DNA of 64,000 nt from Massiliimalia massiliensis. GTDB lineage: Bacteria > Bacillota > Clostridia > Oscillospirales > Ruminococcaceae. The position numbers were made by a program, and so were the translations under genes. Positions 32,346 through 41,528 of the stretch are shown in pieces. A model generated the notes under the pieces. The model saw only the letters and a list, made by a program, of their open reading frames with translations. It was not told where the DNA came from and did no database searches. Numbering within the stretch: position 1 is the first letter of the stretch; every line of letters starts with the position of its first letter. The stretch lies in the NCBI RefSeq assembly GCF_900155615.1, contig NZ_FUHT01000003.1, positions 372,001-436,000 on the forward strand, given 5' to 3'.

Positions 32346-34265
32346 ATGAAAATAATCAATATCGGCATTCTGGCCCATGTAGACGCAGGAAAAACTACAT
32401 TGACAGAAAGTCTGCTATACACCAGTGGAGCGATTGCGGAACAGGGAAACGTGGATAAAGGGACCACAAGAACAGACACTATGATTTTGGAACGGCAACG
32501 GGGAATTACCATTCAGACAGCGGTTACTTCTTTTTATTGGAATGATTATAAAATCAATATCGTGGACACTCCCGGTCATATGGATTTTTTAACCGAAGCA
32601 TACCGCTCTTTATCTGTCCTTGACGGAGCTGTTTTAGTCATTTCAGCAAAAGACGGCGTACAGGCACAAACCCGTATATTATTCCATGCGCTTCAGAAAA
32701 TGGACATTCCGACAATTATCTTTATAAATAAGATAGACCAAAATGGGATCGACCTGCAGTGTGTTTACCAAAGCATTAAAGATAAACTTACCAGTGATAT
32801 GATTGTCATGCAGGAGGTTTCCCTGTCGCCAAAGATAACCATGACCGATATTTCTGATTTAGACAAATGGGATATGATTATTTCCGGAAGCGATGAACTA
32901 TTAGAACGATATGTTGCAGAGGATTCTTTGGATATACAGGAATTACAATATGAAAAGTGCAAAAGAACCAGATGCTGCTCTTTGTTTCCTGTTTATCATG
33001 GGAGTGCAAAAGACAATTTAGGAACAGAAAAACTGATTGAAGCGATTATAGAAACTTTCATTACAGAAACGGACGATATTCAGTCTGAATTATGTGGATA
33101 TGTTTTTAAGGTTGAGTATACAGAGCGGAAAAAACGGCTTTCTTATTTACGCCTGTATCATGGGACGCTCCATTTACGGGATACCCTGCTGCTGTCAAAA
33201 AAGGAAAAAATAAAGATTACAGAAATGTGTATTCCGTCAAATGGTGAAATCGTCCCGGCTGACCATGCCTGTCCGGGAGAAATTGTTATTTTAGCTGATG
33301 ATACTTTGAAACTGAACGATATCCTGGGAAATGAAAAACTCCTGCCTCACAAAACACGGATTGATAATCCCATGCCATTACTTCGGACAACGGTAGAGCC
33401 GCAAAAGCCGGAGCAAAGGGAAGCCCTGTTAAATGCCCTCGCAGAGATTGCTGATACAGACCCTCTTTTGCATTTTGACATTGATACTGTTACCCATGAG
33501 ATTATGTTATCTTTTTTGGGAAAAGTACAGTTAGAAGTTATTTGTTCGCTATTAGAAGAAAAATATCATGTGGGCGTGGCTATGAAAGAGCCTTCGGTTA
33601 TTTATCTGGAAAGACCGCAAAAAAAAGCGAGCTGCACGATTCATATTGAAGTGCCGCCGAATCCGTTTTGGGCATCTATTGGTTTGACTGTAACACCGCT
33701 TCCTGTTGGAAGCGGAACACAATATAAAAGCGAGGTATCTCTCGGCTATTTAAACCAAAGTTTTCAAAATGCCGTCATGGAGGGTGTGCGTTATGGAATG
33801 GAGCAGGGCTTATATGGCTGGGGAGTGACAGACTGCCAAATTTGTTTTGATTATGGAGTTTATTACAGCCCGGTCAGCACCCCCGCTGATTTTCGTTTTC
33901 TTGCGCCTGTCGTGTTGGAGCAGGCATTGAAAAAAGCAGGGACACAACTGTTGGAACCATACCTTTCCTTTACCCTTTTTGCACCGCAGGAATATCTTTC
34001 ACGGGCTTATAATGATGCACCAAAGTATTGCGCAATCATTGAATCAACCAGACTTGAAAAAGATGAAGTTATTTTTAAGGGTGAAATCCCTGCCCGTTGT
34101 ATCGGTGAATATAGGAATGATCTGAATTTTTATACAAATGGAAGAAGTGTCTGCATTACAGAATTAAAAGGGTATCAGGAAACTTCCGGCGAGCCTGTAT
34201 TTCAGCCACGCCGCCCGAACAGCCGTTTAGACAAGATCCGGCATATGTTTCAGAAGATAATGTAA
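32346..34265 (+). CDS. Tetracycline resistance ribosomal protection protein, Tet(M/O/W) family
   Basis: A 639-residue translational GTPase that removes tetracycline from the ribosome. It carries [16 protein letters not shown] (G1), RGITIQTAV (G2 region), DTPGHMDF (G3), NKIDQNGID (G4) and GSAK (G5), and ends [18 protein letters not shown], as in Tet(M/O/W). By eye it is clearly different from the Tet(M), Tet(O) and Tet(W) sequences I remember, most of all around residues 150-230 and 290-330, so I do not assign an allele. Start ATG 32346 follows GGGAGG. Regulated by the attenuator upstream. Confidence 0.93.
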   Translation: MKIINIGILAHVDAGKTTLTESLLYTSGAIAEQGNVDKGTTRTDTMILERQRGITIQTAVTSFYWNDYKINIVDTPGHMDFLTEAYRSLSVLDGAVLVISAKDGVQAQTRILFHALQKMDIPTIIFINKIDQNGIDLQCVYQSIKDKLTSDMIVMQEVSLSPKITMTDISDLDKWDMIISGSDELLERYVAEDSLDIQELQYEKCKRTRCCSLFPVYHGSAKDNLGTEKLIEAIIETFITETDDIQSELCGYVFKVEYTERKKRLSYLRLYHGTLHLRDTLLLSKKEKIKITEMCIPSNGEIVPADHACPGEIVILADDTLKLNDILGNEKLLPHKTRIDNPMPLLRTTVEPQKPEQREALLNALAEIADTDPLLHFDIDTVTHEIMLSFLGKVQLEVICSLLEEKYHVGVAMKEPSVIYLERPQKKASCTIHIEVPPNPFWASIGLTVTPLPVGSGTQYKSEVSLGYLNQSFQNAVMEGVRYGMEQGLYGWGVTDCQICFDYGVYYSPVSTPADFRFLAPVVLEQALKKAGTQLLEPYLSFTLFAPQEYLSRAYNDAPKYCAIIESTRLEKDEVIFKGEIPARCIGEYRNDLNFYTNGRSVCITELKGYQETSGEPVFQPRRPNSRLDKIRHMFQKIM

Positions 34266-34346
34266 CGTCTTGCGCAATGCAAGCGTTCATTGCTGGCTAT
34301 TGCGAAATATCATTGATAAAATCAGCATCAGAGAGGAGGAACCATT

Positions 34347-34802
34347 TTGAACCAGAAACAGACGGATATTACAACAGGAAAGCAAATACGTCATCTGCGA
34401 ACACAATCGGGAATGACACAGGAAGAACTGGCTGGGGAATTGAATGTTACCCGGCAGGCGCTATCGAATTGGGAGAGAGATGTTAATGAACCCGATTTAA
34501 ATACGTTGAAAAAAATTTGTTTTCTTTTTGGAGTCCACATGGACGATTTTGCGAAGGAGGTAATAACAAAAATGGAAACATGTGAAAAAAAAGAGAAACG
34601 ACAATTTAATAAGTATGATATGGCAATTGGACTTTTTTATGGTGTCGGGATATTTCTTGGCATTGGTATTTTCTTTGTTGGCGGTTTTATGACAATGTCG
34701 GGTGCAGGGTGGGGAGCATCACTATTTGGCGGTGGCTGTTTTTCTCTTGTATTTGGCTTGATATGCCATGCAGTTATTACATTGAGAAGAAATGACAAAT
34801 GA
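34347..34802 (+). CDS. Xre-family regulator with C-terminal membrane segments
   Basis: A 151-residue protein, TTG start 34347 after GAGAGGAGG. Residues 10-65 form the Xre HTH (GKQIRHLRTQSGMTQEELAG, TRQALSNWERDVNEPDLNTL). After a charged linker two hydrophobic stretches follow (AIGLFYGVGIFLGIGIFFVG and ASLFGGGCFSLVFGLI). Membrane-bound Xre proteins of this type are common regulators in Firmicutes elements. Target unknown. Confidence 0.85.
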   Translation: MNQKQTDITTGKQIRHLRTQSGMTQEELAGELNVTRQALSNWERDVNEPDLNTLKKICFLFGVHMDDFAKEVITKMETCEKKEKRQFNKYDMAIGLFYGVGIFLGIGIFFVGGFMTMSGAGWGASLFGGGCFSLVFGLICHAVITLRRNDK

Positions 34803-35015
34803 TGACATATCCTGCTTTCTAGACTTTTCGGTCATATCGCGTAAAAAAGCCGCTGCTTTTGGCTTTCCAATAGCGGCGGCAAAGGGAAATATCCTTTGAA
34901 TACCTTACAGAAGAAAAGTTTTGCAGCATTATAAAAATAAAAGCCTATACCATTTTGGAAAGAAAAGATACATAATAGTCAAGACGGCAACAATCAGAAG
35001 TTATGGAGGGTAACA

Positions 35016-35783
35016 ATGGAATATAGTAAGGAAGATTTAATGGAAGCAAAAAGGCAAATTTTGGGAGTGGGAGAGAACATGGGAACAGAGGAAAGTAAAA
35101 AAATCTGGGAGAAAAACGCACAATTTTGGGATAATGCAATGGGTGACAAATCTAATGAATTTCACAGAGAGGTAGTGCGTCCCAAAGTAACGGAACTTCT
35201 ATCTCCTAATCCTGCGGATTACATTTTGGATATTGCGTGTGGCAATGGAAATTATTCTTCGTATCTTGCACAAAGAGGCGCTTCGATTGTCGCTTTTGAT
35301 TACAGCAAAAAAATGATAGAATTGGCTAAAAGACGGCAATCACAATATGCAAAACAAATTGAATTTTGTGTAGCGGATGCGACCAATAGAGAAAGTATAT
35401 TAGAATTAAAAAGAAATCGAGCCTTTACGAAAGCAGTTTCTAATATGGCAATTATGGATATTACGGATATTGAACCACTTCTTATGGCTGTTTATGAACT
35501 GTTGGAGGAAAGCGGAATTTTTGTCTTTGCAACGCAACACCCTTGTTTTATCACGTTGACTGAAAAATATATGACACCGCACAGTTACTATGGTATAGCG
35601 ATTGAAGGGCAACCGGAGGAGCAGATTTATTATCATCGTTCCATACAAGATATTTTTAACCTTTGTTTTAGAGCTGGATTTGTCATTGATGGATTTTATG
35701 AAGAATGTTTCAAAAACAACAAAGAAATTCCTATGGTAATGATAGTAAGGCTTAAAAAGGTAAAACGTGATAGCTTAAAATAA
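35016..35783 (+). CDS. Class I SAM-dependent methyltransferase
   Basis: A 255-residue protein, ATG 35016 after GGAGGGTAAC. The SAM-binding motif YILDIACGNGNYSSYLAQRG is near residues 69-88, with IVAFDYSKKMIELAK and VADATNR following. The type resembles small-molecule or rRNA methyltransferases. It is element cargo; whether it gives resistance or modifies a metabolite is unknown. ATG 35076 (MGTEESKKIW) with GGGAGAG upstream is an alternative start. Confidence 0.8.
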   Translation: MEYSKEDLMEAKRQILGVGENMGTEESKKIWEKNAQFWDNAMGDKSNEFHREVVRPKVTELLSPNPADYILDIACGNGNYSSYLAQRGASIVAFDYSKKMIELAKRRQSQYAKQIEFCVADATNRESILELKRNRAFTKAVSNMAIMDITDIEPLLMAVYELLEESGIFVFATQHPCFITLTEKYMTPHSYYGIAIEGQPEEQIYYHRSIQDIFNLCFRAGFVIDGFYEECFKNNKEIPMVMIVRLKKVKRDSLK

Positions 35784-35823
35784 ATTCAAGTTTGCCGGAT
35801 AAATAGCAAACCTGGCCGAGCCA

Positions 35824-35862
35824 GTCAACGGTCAAGATGAACGGGCTTCGCCCGCCGTTGAC
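35824..35862. repeat. Nested inverted repeat upstream of the sigma-factor gene
   Basis: GTCAACGG (35824-35831) pairs with CCGTTGAC (35855-35862), and CGGGC/GCCCG is nested inside. Such structures are common at this place in Clostridia conjugative elements; the function here is not known. Confidence 0.5.
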
Positions 35863-35987
35863 AGCCCCGCCCGGTTTTGCAGTTAGGCAGTCAAGGAGCG
35901 ACAGCCTAAAGTGCTGCCGCCCCTTACTATCATAAAAAGCAACTACTAACCAGCCACAGCCCTTTTGGGAGGAAAGGGGGATTTTCC

Positions 35988-36434
35988 ATGACCTGTACAG
36001 AAGAATATCGGGAACATATCGAGTACACTTTCCATGCCTTTTGCAAAGTCGTTATCCGAAATGCAACGATCAACGCAGCGAGGACACGGAGCAGGAAGCA
36101 CAAAAGAGAAATATCCCTTGAATACCTCACAGACGAAAAGCACTACCCTTTAGGCACGACAGATGAATATTTCCAAGCCCCGGAGCCGGACGAGGAATAC
36201 ATACTTACCCTTTGCGGCGATACGGTCATTTTCAGCAGCGGCTTACTTGCGGAAGCCCTGTCACGGCTGGACGAACGGGAGCGGGAAATGATTTACCTGT
36301 CCTTTTTCAAGCGTATTCCACAGCACGAAATTGGCAGACAGTACGGGCGCAGCCGCAGCACAGCGGGCTACCATATCCGAAAAGTCCTACGGCAGCTCCA
36401 AGCGGAAATGGAGGGAATGGCATATGAGAAATAA
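35988..36434 (+). CDS. Sigma-70-like factor of the mobile element
   Basis: A 148-residue protein. ATG 35988 follows AAGGGGG. The C-terminal part is a sigma region 4 HTH: LSRLDEREREMIYLSFFKRI, then HEIGRQYGRSRSTAGYHIRK. The N-terminal half is shorter than canonical region 2. This pair (small sigma plus the following HTH gene) is a common module of Tn916- and Tn4451-related elements. It overlaps the next gene by 11 bp. Confidence 0.85.
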   Translation: MTCTEEYREHIEYTFHAFCKVVIRNATINAARTRSRKHKREISLEYLTDEKHYPLGTTDEYFQAPEPDEEYILTLCGDTVIFSSGLLAEALSRLDEREREMIYLSFFKRIPQHEIGRQYGRSRSTAGYHIRKVLRQLQAEMEGMAYEK

Positions 36435-36627
36435 TAGGCTTCTCCCCTATGAAACAATCGTCCAAGCCACCAGCGGGGAGCCGGAAGCGGTGGGAACTGT
36501 ATTGCAGTATTACCGCCGCCGCATACAATGTGCCGCCCGTGTGAATGGACGGGTAGACCAAGATACAGAGGACTACATCACCCAGACGCTTCTCACAGCT
36601 ATTTTCAAGTTCCGCTTTGGGAGATAG
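36424..36627 (+). CDS. Small helix-turn-helix protein of the mobile element
   Basis: A 67-residue protein starting at ATG 36424 inside the end of the sigma gene. LPYETIVQATSGEPEAVGTV and DTEDYITQTLLTAIFKFRFG fit the short HTH proteins that always follow the element sigma factor. Ends with TAG and is followed by a terminator. The exact role is unknown. Confidence 0.82.
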   Translation: MRNNRLLPYETIVQATSGEPEAVGTVLQYYRRRIQCAARVNGRVDQDTEDYITQTLLTAIFKFRFGR

Positions 36628-36672
36628 CCCTACCGCCTACAACTGAATAACCGCCGCTTCGCCGGCAACCAG

Positions 36673-36710
36673 AAAGCAGTAAATCTATTCAACAGATTTG
36701 CTGCTTTTTT
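36673..36710 (+). terminator. Terminator after the sigma/HTH pair
   Basis: AAAGCAG and AAATCT pair with AGATTT and CTGCTTT around a 7-nt loop, followed by seven T. Confidence 0.88.
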
Positions 36711-36849
36711 TCGTTCCTGTTTGGCATTTTTGAAAATCCCCAGTATGAAAAAACAAAAGGGAAAATTGCCGCCGCAGTTGGCAAAATCCCTTACTTATCC
36801 GTGGAGGGTATCAAAGAAAAAAATACTGCCATTGTCCGCCTTTTTCGGC

Positions 36850-37160
36850 TTGCGTGGTGTTGTAGGGAATAAGGGGAAATTCTAAAAATCTCCGTCCATT
36901 TTGCTTTGCGTGGTGTTGTAGGTAGTGAAAGGAAAATTTTCAAGATATGCCGGAATAGCGGGTAGCAAAGCCCTTTTGAAACGTCTTGTTAGCGGAAAGT
37001 ACGGAAGCCGGGGAACGCCGGAGTTTTTCAGAGCAAGATTCTACCGCAGTACCAAAATTCGCTTATCGCTCATTTTGCCCCTGCGGGAATCTTGTTGGGG
37101 AGTGCCTTCCCCAAACCCTGCTTATGCGGCTTACGCCGCTGGAAAATCCCTCAAAATAAT
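36850..37160 (+). other. Probable transfer-origin region with 17-bp direct repeats
   Basis: The gene-less stretch 36711-37251 upstream of mobC contains TTGCGTGGTGTTGTAGG twice (36850-36866 and 36906-36922) and a small inverted repeat GCGGC-N4-GCCGC near 37126-37139. Relaxases normally nick next to such repeats ahead of their own operon. The position supports oriT; the nick site is not identified. Confidence 0.5.
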
Positions 37161-37251
37161 TTTTCGGATTTTTCAAAAACAGTTCCGCTTTACACCCTGT
37201 TTTTCTCCTATTAGTGAGAGGACACCACGCACAGCCGAAGGAGGTTTTACC

Positions 37252-37650
37252 ATGCGAAAACGATATAACACGCCGCACCGCAGCCGGGTAGTCAAGACAC
37301 GCATGACCGAGGAAGAATACGCCGAGTTTGCGGAAAGGCTTTCTGCTTACAACATGAGCCAAGCCGAGTTTATCCGGCAAGCCATAACCGGGGCAGCCAT
37401 ACGCCCCATCATAACCGTTTCCCCCGTCAATGACGAGTTGCTTGCCGCTGTCGGGAAGCTGACCGCCGAATACGGCAGGATCGGCGGCAACTTAAACCAG
37501 ATAGCCCGGACGCTGAACGAGTGGCACAGCCCCTACCCGCAGCTTGCCGGGGAGGTACGGGCGGCGGTTTCCGACCTTGCTGCCCTAAAGTTTGAAGTCT
37601 TGCAGAAAGTGGGTGACGCTGTTGGCAACATTCAAACATATCAGCTCTAA
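37252..37650 (+). CDS. mobC: Relaxosome accessory protein MobC
   Basis: A 132-residue protein, ATG 37252 seven bases after AAGGAGG. It begins with a basic ribbon-helix-helix-like region (TRMTEEEYAEFAERLSAYNM, SQAEFIRQAI) and ends with the MobC motif IGGNLNQIARTLNEW. It binds oriT and helps the relaxase. The relaxase gene starts inside its end. Confidence 0.92.
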   Translation: MRKRYNTPHRSRVVKTRMTEEEYAEFAERLSAYNMSQAEFIRQAITGAAIRPIITVSPVNDELLAAVGKLTAEYGRIGGNLNQIARTLNEWHSPYPQLAGEVRAAVSDLAALKFEVLQKVGDAVGNIQTYQL

Positions 37651-39244
37651 AAATGCGGACTATGGCGCAGCGGAAGCCTATCTCACATTTGAGCATGACG
37701 AGTTTACCATGAAGCCCACCCTTGATGAAAACGGGCGGCTGATACCGAGGGAGGATTACCGCATTTCTTCCCTCAACTGTGGGGGCGAGGATTTCGCTGT
37801 TGCCTGTATGCGGGCTAATCTCCGCTATGAGAAAAACCAAAAACGGGAAGATGTGAAAAGCCACCACTATATCATCAGCTTTGACCCACGGGACGGGACA
37901 GACAACGGCTTGACCGTAGACCGGGCGCAGGAGCTGGGCGAGCAGTTCTGTAAAGAGCATTTCCCCGGACACCAAGCCTTAGTCTGCACCCACCCGGACG
38001 GGCATAACCACAGCGGCAATATCCATGTGCATATCGTCATCAACTCCCTGCGGATTTATGAAGTCCCGCTTCTGCCCTACATGGACAGACCAGCCGACAC
38101 ACGGGAGGGCTGCAAGCACCGCTGCACCAACGCCGCTATGGAATATTTCAAGAGTGAAGTCATGGAGATGTGCCACCGGGAGGGGCTTTACCAAATCGAC
38201 CTCCTAAGCGGCAGCAAGGAACGGATAACCGAACGGGAATACTGGGCGGCAAAGAAAGGACAGCTTGCCCTTGATAAAGAGAACGCTGTCAGAGAAGCCG
38301 CAGGACAGCCGACCAAGCCCACCAAGTTTGAAACGGACAAGGCGAAGCTGCGCCGGACGATACGGCAGGCACTTTCCCAAGCTGGCAGCTTTGACGAATT
38401 TTCTTCCCTTTTGCTGCGGGAGGGTGTGACCGTCAAGGAGAGCCGGGGGCGGCTTTCCTACCTCACGCCGGACAGGACAAAGCCTATCACAGCCCGGAAG
38501 CTGGGGGACGATTTTGACAAGGCTGCTGTCCTTGTCCTGCTTACGCAGAACGCCCACAGAGCCGCCGAACAGAGCAAAGCCATACTCGAATACCCTGCCG
38601 CGGTTAAAAAGCTGTCACAAGGGGAAAAAACCACAAAAACCACCCCGGCAGACAACACCTTGCAGCGCATGGTTGACCGGGAAGCCAAGCGAGCCGAGGG
38701 CAAGGGCGTGGGCTATGACCGCTGGGCGGCAAAGCACAACCTAAAGCAAATGGCAGCTACCGTTACCGCCTATCAGCAGTACGGCTTTTCTTCCCCGGAG
38801 GAACTGGACGAAGCCTGTTCTGCCGCCTATACCGCCATGCGGGAAAGCCTTACAGAGCTGAAGCAGATGGAAAAGACGCTGAACGGGAAAAAGGAGCTGC
38901 AACGGCAGGTGCTTGCCTATTCCAAGACCCGCCCTGTCCGGGACGGGCTGAAACAGCAGAAAAACGCCAAAGCAAAAGCAGCCTACCGTCAGAAGTACGA
39001 AAGCGACTTTATCATAGCAGACGCAGCCGCCCGCTATTTCAGGGAAAACGGCATTTCCAAGCTGCCGAGCTATAAAGCCCTGCAAGCAGAGATTGAAACC
39101 CTTATCCAAGAGAAAAACAGCGGCTACAACGATTACCGGGCAAAACGGGAGGAATACCGCCGCTTACAGACTGTCAAGGGCAATATCGACCAGATTTTAC
39201 ACCGGGAGCGCAAGCCTGTGAAAAGGCAGGAACAGGAACGATAA
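37622..39244 (+). CDS. Relaxase/mobilization nuclease
   Basis: A protein of about 540 residues. Homologues that I know start MATFKHISSKN, so TTG 37622 is used; GTG 37613 is possible. The N-terminal relaxase domain shows SKNADYGAAEAYLTFEHDEF with a candidate Tyr, and the metal-binding HNHSGNIHVHIVINSLRI (HxH). The rest is a long helical basic region. It nicks oriT and leads the strand into the recipient. It overlaps mobC by 29 bp, so translation is coupled. Confidence 0.9.
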   Translation: MATFKHISSKNADYGAAEAYLTFEHDEFTMKPTLDENGRLIPREDYRISSLNCGGEDFAVACMRANLRYEKNQKREDVKSHHYIISFDPRDGTDNGLTVDRAQELGEQFCKEHFPGHQALVCTHPDGHNHSGNIHVHIVINSLRIYEVPLLPYMDRPADTREGCKHRCTNAAMEYFKSEVMEMCHREGLYQIDLLSGSKERITEREYWAAKKGQLALDKENAVREAAGQPTKPTKFETDKAKLRRTIRQALSQAGSFDEFSSLLLREGVTVKESRGRLSYLTPDRTKPITARKLGDDFDKAAVLVLLTQNAHRAAEQSKAILEYPAAVKKLSQGEKTTKTTPADNTLQRMVDREAKRAEGKGVGYDRWAAKHNLKQMAATVTAYQQYGFSSPEELDEACSAAYTAMRESLTELKQMEKTLNGKKELQRQVLAYSKTRPVRDGLKQQKNAKAKAAYRQKYESDFIIADAAARYFRENGISKLPSYKALQAEIETLIQEKNSGYNDYRAKREEYRRLQTVKGNIDQILHRERKPVKRQEQER

Positions 39245-39429
39245 AAACCGCCCCAAAATGTACCCGAACCTATACAGAACAAGGGGGCTGCCCCGTACCC
39301 TATCCGCAAATACCAAAGGATTTTTTAACGGGCTTATAGGGCAGAAAAAACCCGAAAATGATACCGAGATGATACAGAATTACCGCCGATACCGCCACAC
39401 CAGCGGAAACGGCAGAAAGGAGCGCACCC

Positions 39430-39642
39430 ATGCCAAGAATGAGCAAGAAACGGCGGCTGGAATGGTCTTTTTTCCTGCGGCAAGTGAAAGTCGGGAATTC
39501 CACCTGCGATCGTATCACATACAATGACCTCTGCCGGGGCTGTACCCATAGCTGCAAGCAGAGCTTCCGGGCGGTTATCATACTCTGCCCCCACTACTAC
39601 TCCAAACGCCGGAAAAAGGAGGACAGGGACAATGGCAGATAA
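39430..39642 (+). CDS. Small cysteine-containing element protein
   Basis: A 70-residue basic protein, ATG 39430 after GAAAGGAG. RITYNDLCRGCTHSCKQSF contains a CxxCxxxC arrangement that could bind zinc. Similar short proteins are regular companions of the replication genes in these elements. It overlaps the next gene by 11 bp. Confidence 0.65.
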   Translation: MPRMSKKRRLEWSFFLRQVKVGNSTCDRITYNDLCRGCTHSCKQSFRAVIILCPHYYSKRRKKEDRDNGR

Positions 39643-40381
39643 CCGCAAGTATTACTACCTCAAGCTGAAAGAGAACTTTTTTGACAGCGACTCCATTGTG
39701 CTGCTGGAAGATATGAAAGACGGGATTTTATACTCCAATATCCTCTTGAAGCTGTACTTAAAATCGCTGAAAAACGGCGGGAAATTGCAGCTTGACGAGC
39801 ATATCCCCTACACAGCGCAGATGATAGCGACACTGACCCGCCACCAGATAGGGACGGTTGAGAGGGCTTTAGAGATTTTCCGGCAGTTGGGGCTTGTGGA
39901 GCAGCTTGACAGCGGGGCTTTCTATATGACCGACATTGAGCTGATGATAGGACAGTCCTCTACCGAAGCCGAGCGGAAACGGGCTGCAAGACTGGAAAAC
40001 AAGGCACTTTTACCGCCCCGGACAAAAGGCGGACATTTGTCCGACATTCGTCCACCAGAGATAGAGATAGAGTTAGAGAAAGAGATAGAGATAGAAAAAG
40101 AGAGAGAGGGAGAAACGGGACACCCCGCCCCCGCCGCTTATGGCAGATACAACAATGTGATACTGACCGATACAGAGCTTTCCGGGCTAAAAACAGAGTT
40201 GCCCGACAAGTGGGAGTATTATATTGACCGGCTTTCCTGCCATATCGCTTCCACCGGGAAACAGTACCACAGCCATGCAGCCACCATTTACAAGTGGGCG
40301 CAGGAGGACGCTGCCAAAGGCAAGGCTGCCCCGAAACAGGGCATACCCGATTATTCATGCAAGGAGGGCGAGAGCTTATGA
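39632..40381 (+). CDS. Phage replisome organizer-type replication protein
   Basis: A 249-residue protein, ATG 39632 behind AAAGGAGG. The N-terminal domain (KYYYLKLKENFFDSDSIVLL, TLTRHQIGTVERALEIFRQL) is the Phage_rep_org_N winged helix. A Glu/Lys/Ile repeat (residues about 140-165) forms a charged linker, and a DnaD-like C-terminal part follows. It likely recruits the helicase loader encoded next, with which it overlaps by 4 bp. Confidence 0.85.
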   Translation: MADNRKYYYLKLKENFFDSDSIVLLEDMKDGILYSNILLKLYLKSLKNGGKLQLDEHIPYTAQMIATLTRHQIGTVERALEIFRQLGLVEQLDSGAFYMTDIELMIGQSSTEAERKRAARLENKALLPPRTKGGHLSDIRPPEIEIELEKEIEIEKEREGETGHPAPAAYGRYNNVILTDTELSGLKTELPDKWEYYIDRLSCHIASTGKQYHSHAATIYKWAQEDAAKGKAAPKQGIPDYSCKEGESL

Positions 40382-41232
40382 AAAACGGAATTGAAGCTAT
40401 GATTACGGACATTACAGCCACTACCGCCGAAGCGGAGGACTACACAGGCGAGGACGGGCTTTTATACTGCGGTAAGTGCCATACGCCCAAAGAAGCCTAT
40501 TTTGCAGAGGGAAAGACTTGTTTCGGGCGTGACCGCCACCCGGCAGAGTGCGACTGCCAGCGGGCAGCCCGTGAAAAGCAGCAAGCCGCCGAAAGCCGAC
40601 AGAAGCACCTTGAAAAAGTGGAGGACTTGAAACGCCGGGGCTTTACCGACCCTGCTATGCGGAACTGGACATTTGAGCATGACAACGGCAGAAACCCGCA
40701 GACCGAAACCGCCCGCTTTTATGTGGAGAGCTGGGAAACCATGCAGGCTGAAAATATCGGCTACCTGTTTTGGGGCGGCGTGGGGACGGGAAAAAGCTAC
40801 CTTGCCGCCTGTATCGCCAACGCCCTTATGGAAAAAGAGGTTGCCGTCTGCATGACAAACTTTGCAACGATACTGGGTGACCTTGCCGCCAGCTTTGAGG
40901 GCAGGAACGAATATATTTCCCGCCTTTGCAGCTACCCTCTGCTGATACTTGATGATTTCGGTATGGAGCGAGGAACAGAATACGGGCTGGAACAGGTTTA
41001 CAGCGTGATTGACAGCCGTTACCGAAGCGGCAAGCCGCTGATCGCCACGACCAACCTCACGCTGGAGGAATTGCAGCACCCGCAGGACACGCCCCACGCC
41101 CGTATCTATGACAGGCTGACTTCCATGTGCGCCCCCGTCCGCTTCACGGGCAGCAACTTCCGAAAGGAAACCGCACAGGAAAAGCTGGAACGCTTAAAGC
41201 AACTGATGAAGCAGCGAAAGGAGAGCCTATGA
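40378..41232 (+). CDS. DnaC-like helicase loader ATPase
   Basis: A 284-residue protein, ATG 40378 after AAGGAGGG. It has an N-terminal zinc-binding patch (YCGKCHTPKEAY, CDCQR), then the AAA+ ATPase core: YLFWGGVGTGKSYLAACIAN (Walker A), LLILDDFGMERGTEYGL (Walker B) and IATTNLTLEEL (sensor 1). It loads the replicative helicase, probably for element DNA after transfer. Overlaps tnpW by 4 bp. Confidence 0.9.
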   Translation: MKNGIEAMITDITATTAEAEDYTGEDGLLYCGKCHTPKEAYFAEGKTCFGRDRHPAECDCQRAAREKQQAAESRQKHLEKVEDLKRRGFTDPAMRNWTFEHDNGRNPQTETARFYVESWETMQAENIGYLFWGGVGTGKSYLAACIANALMEKEVAVCMTNFATILGDLAASFEGRNEYISRLCSYPLLILDDFGMERGTEYGLEQVYSVIDSRYRSGKPLIATTNLTLEELQHPQDTPHARIYDRLTSMCAPVRFTGSNFRKETAQEKLERLKQLMKQRKESL

Positions 41233-41417
41233 CAGAAACGAAACAGACAAGCACCACCAAAACAGACCGCCGCCCGGACTGTGTGACGGAAATCCGCATG
41301 GGCAACTCCGTCCTTACCGTTTCCGGCTTCTTCAAGCAGGGCGCAACCGACACCGCAGCCGACAAGATGATGAAAGTGCTGGAAGCGGAAGCTGCTACAC
41401 AAAAAACGGCGATTTGA
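41229..41417 (+). CDS. tnpW: TnpW-family transposon-encoded protein
   Basis: A 62-residue protein starting at ATG 41229. TEIRMGNSVLTVSGFFKQGATDTAADKMMKVL, in overlapping parts, is the signature of the TnpW family encoded next to TnpX recombinases on Tn4451-like elements. The function is not defined. 111 bp upstream of the recombinase. Confidence 0.85.
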   Translation: MTETKQTSTTKTDRRPDCVTEIRMGNSVLTVSGFFKQGATDTAADKMMKVLEAEAATQKTAI

Positions 41418-41528
41418 CCGACCATAAAGAAGCAGATTTGACGCTTTTGCCGCTATACAGACAGCCGCCCCATGTGGTACAATCAAGGTACGGAATAGTG
41501 GGGCTGGCTGTCGGAAACGGAGGATTTT

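Noticed and set aside
36925-37251. N-terminal extension of mobC
   Set aside because: The open frame upstream lies in the probable oriT region; the strong AAGGAGG site and family length put the start at 37252.
40060-40110. GAGATAGA repeat in the replisome-organizer gene
   Set aside because: It encodes the charged Glu/Lys/Ile linker of the protein; a low-complexity linker, not a separate element.
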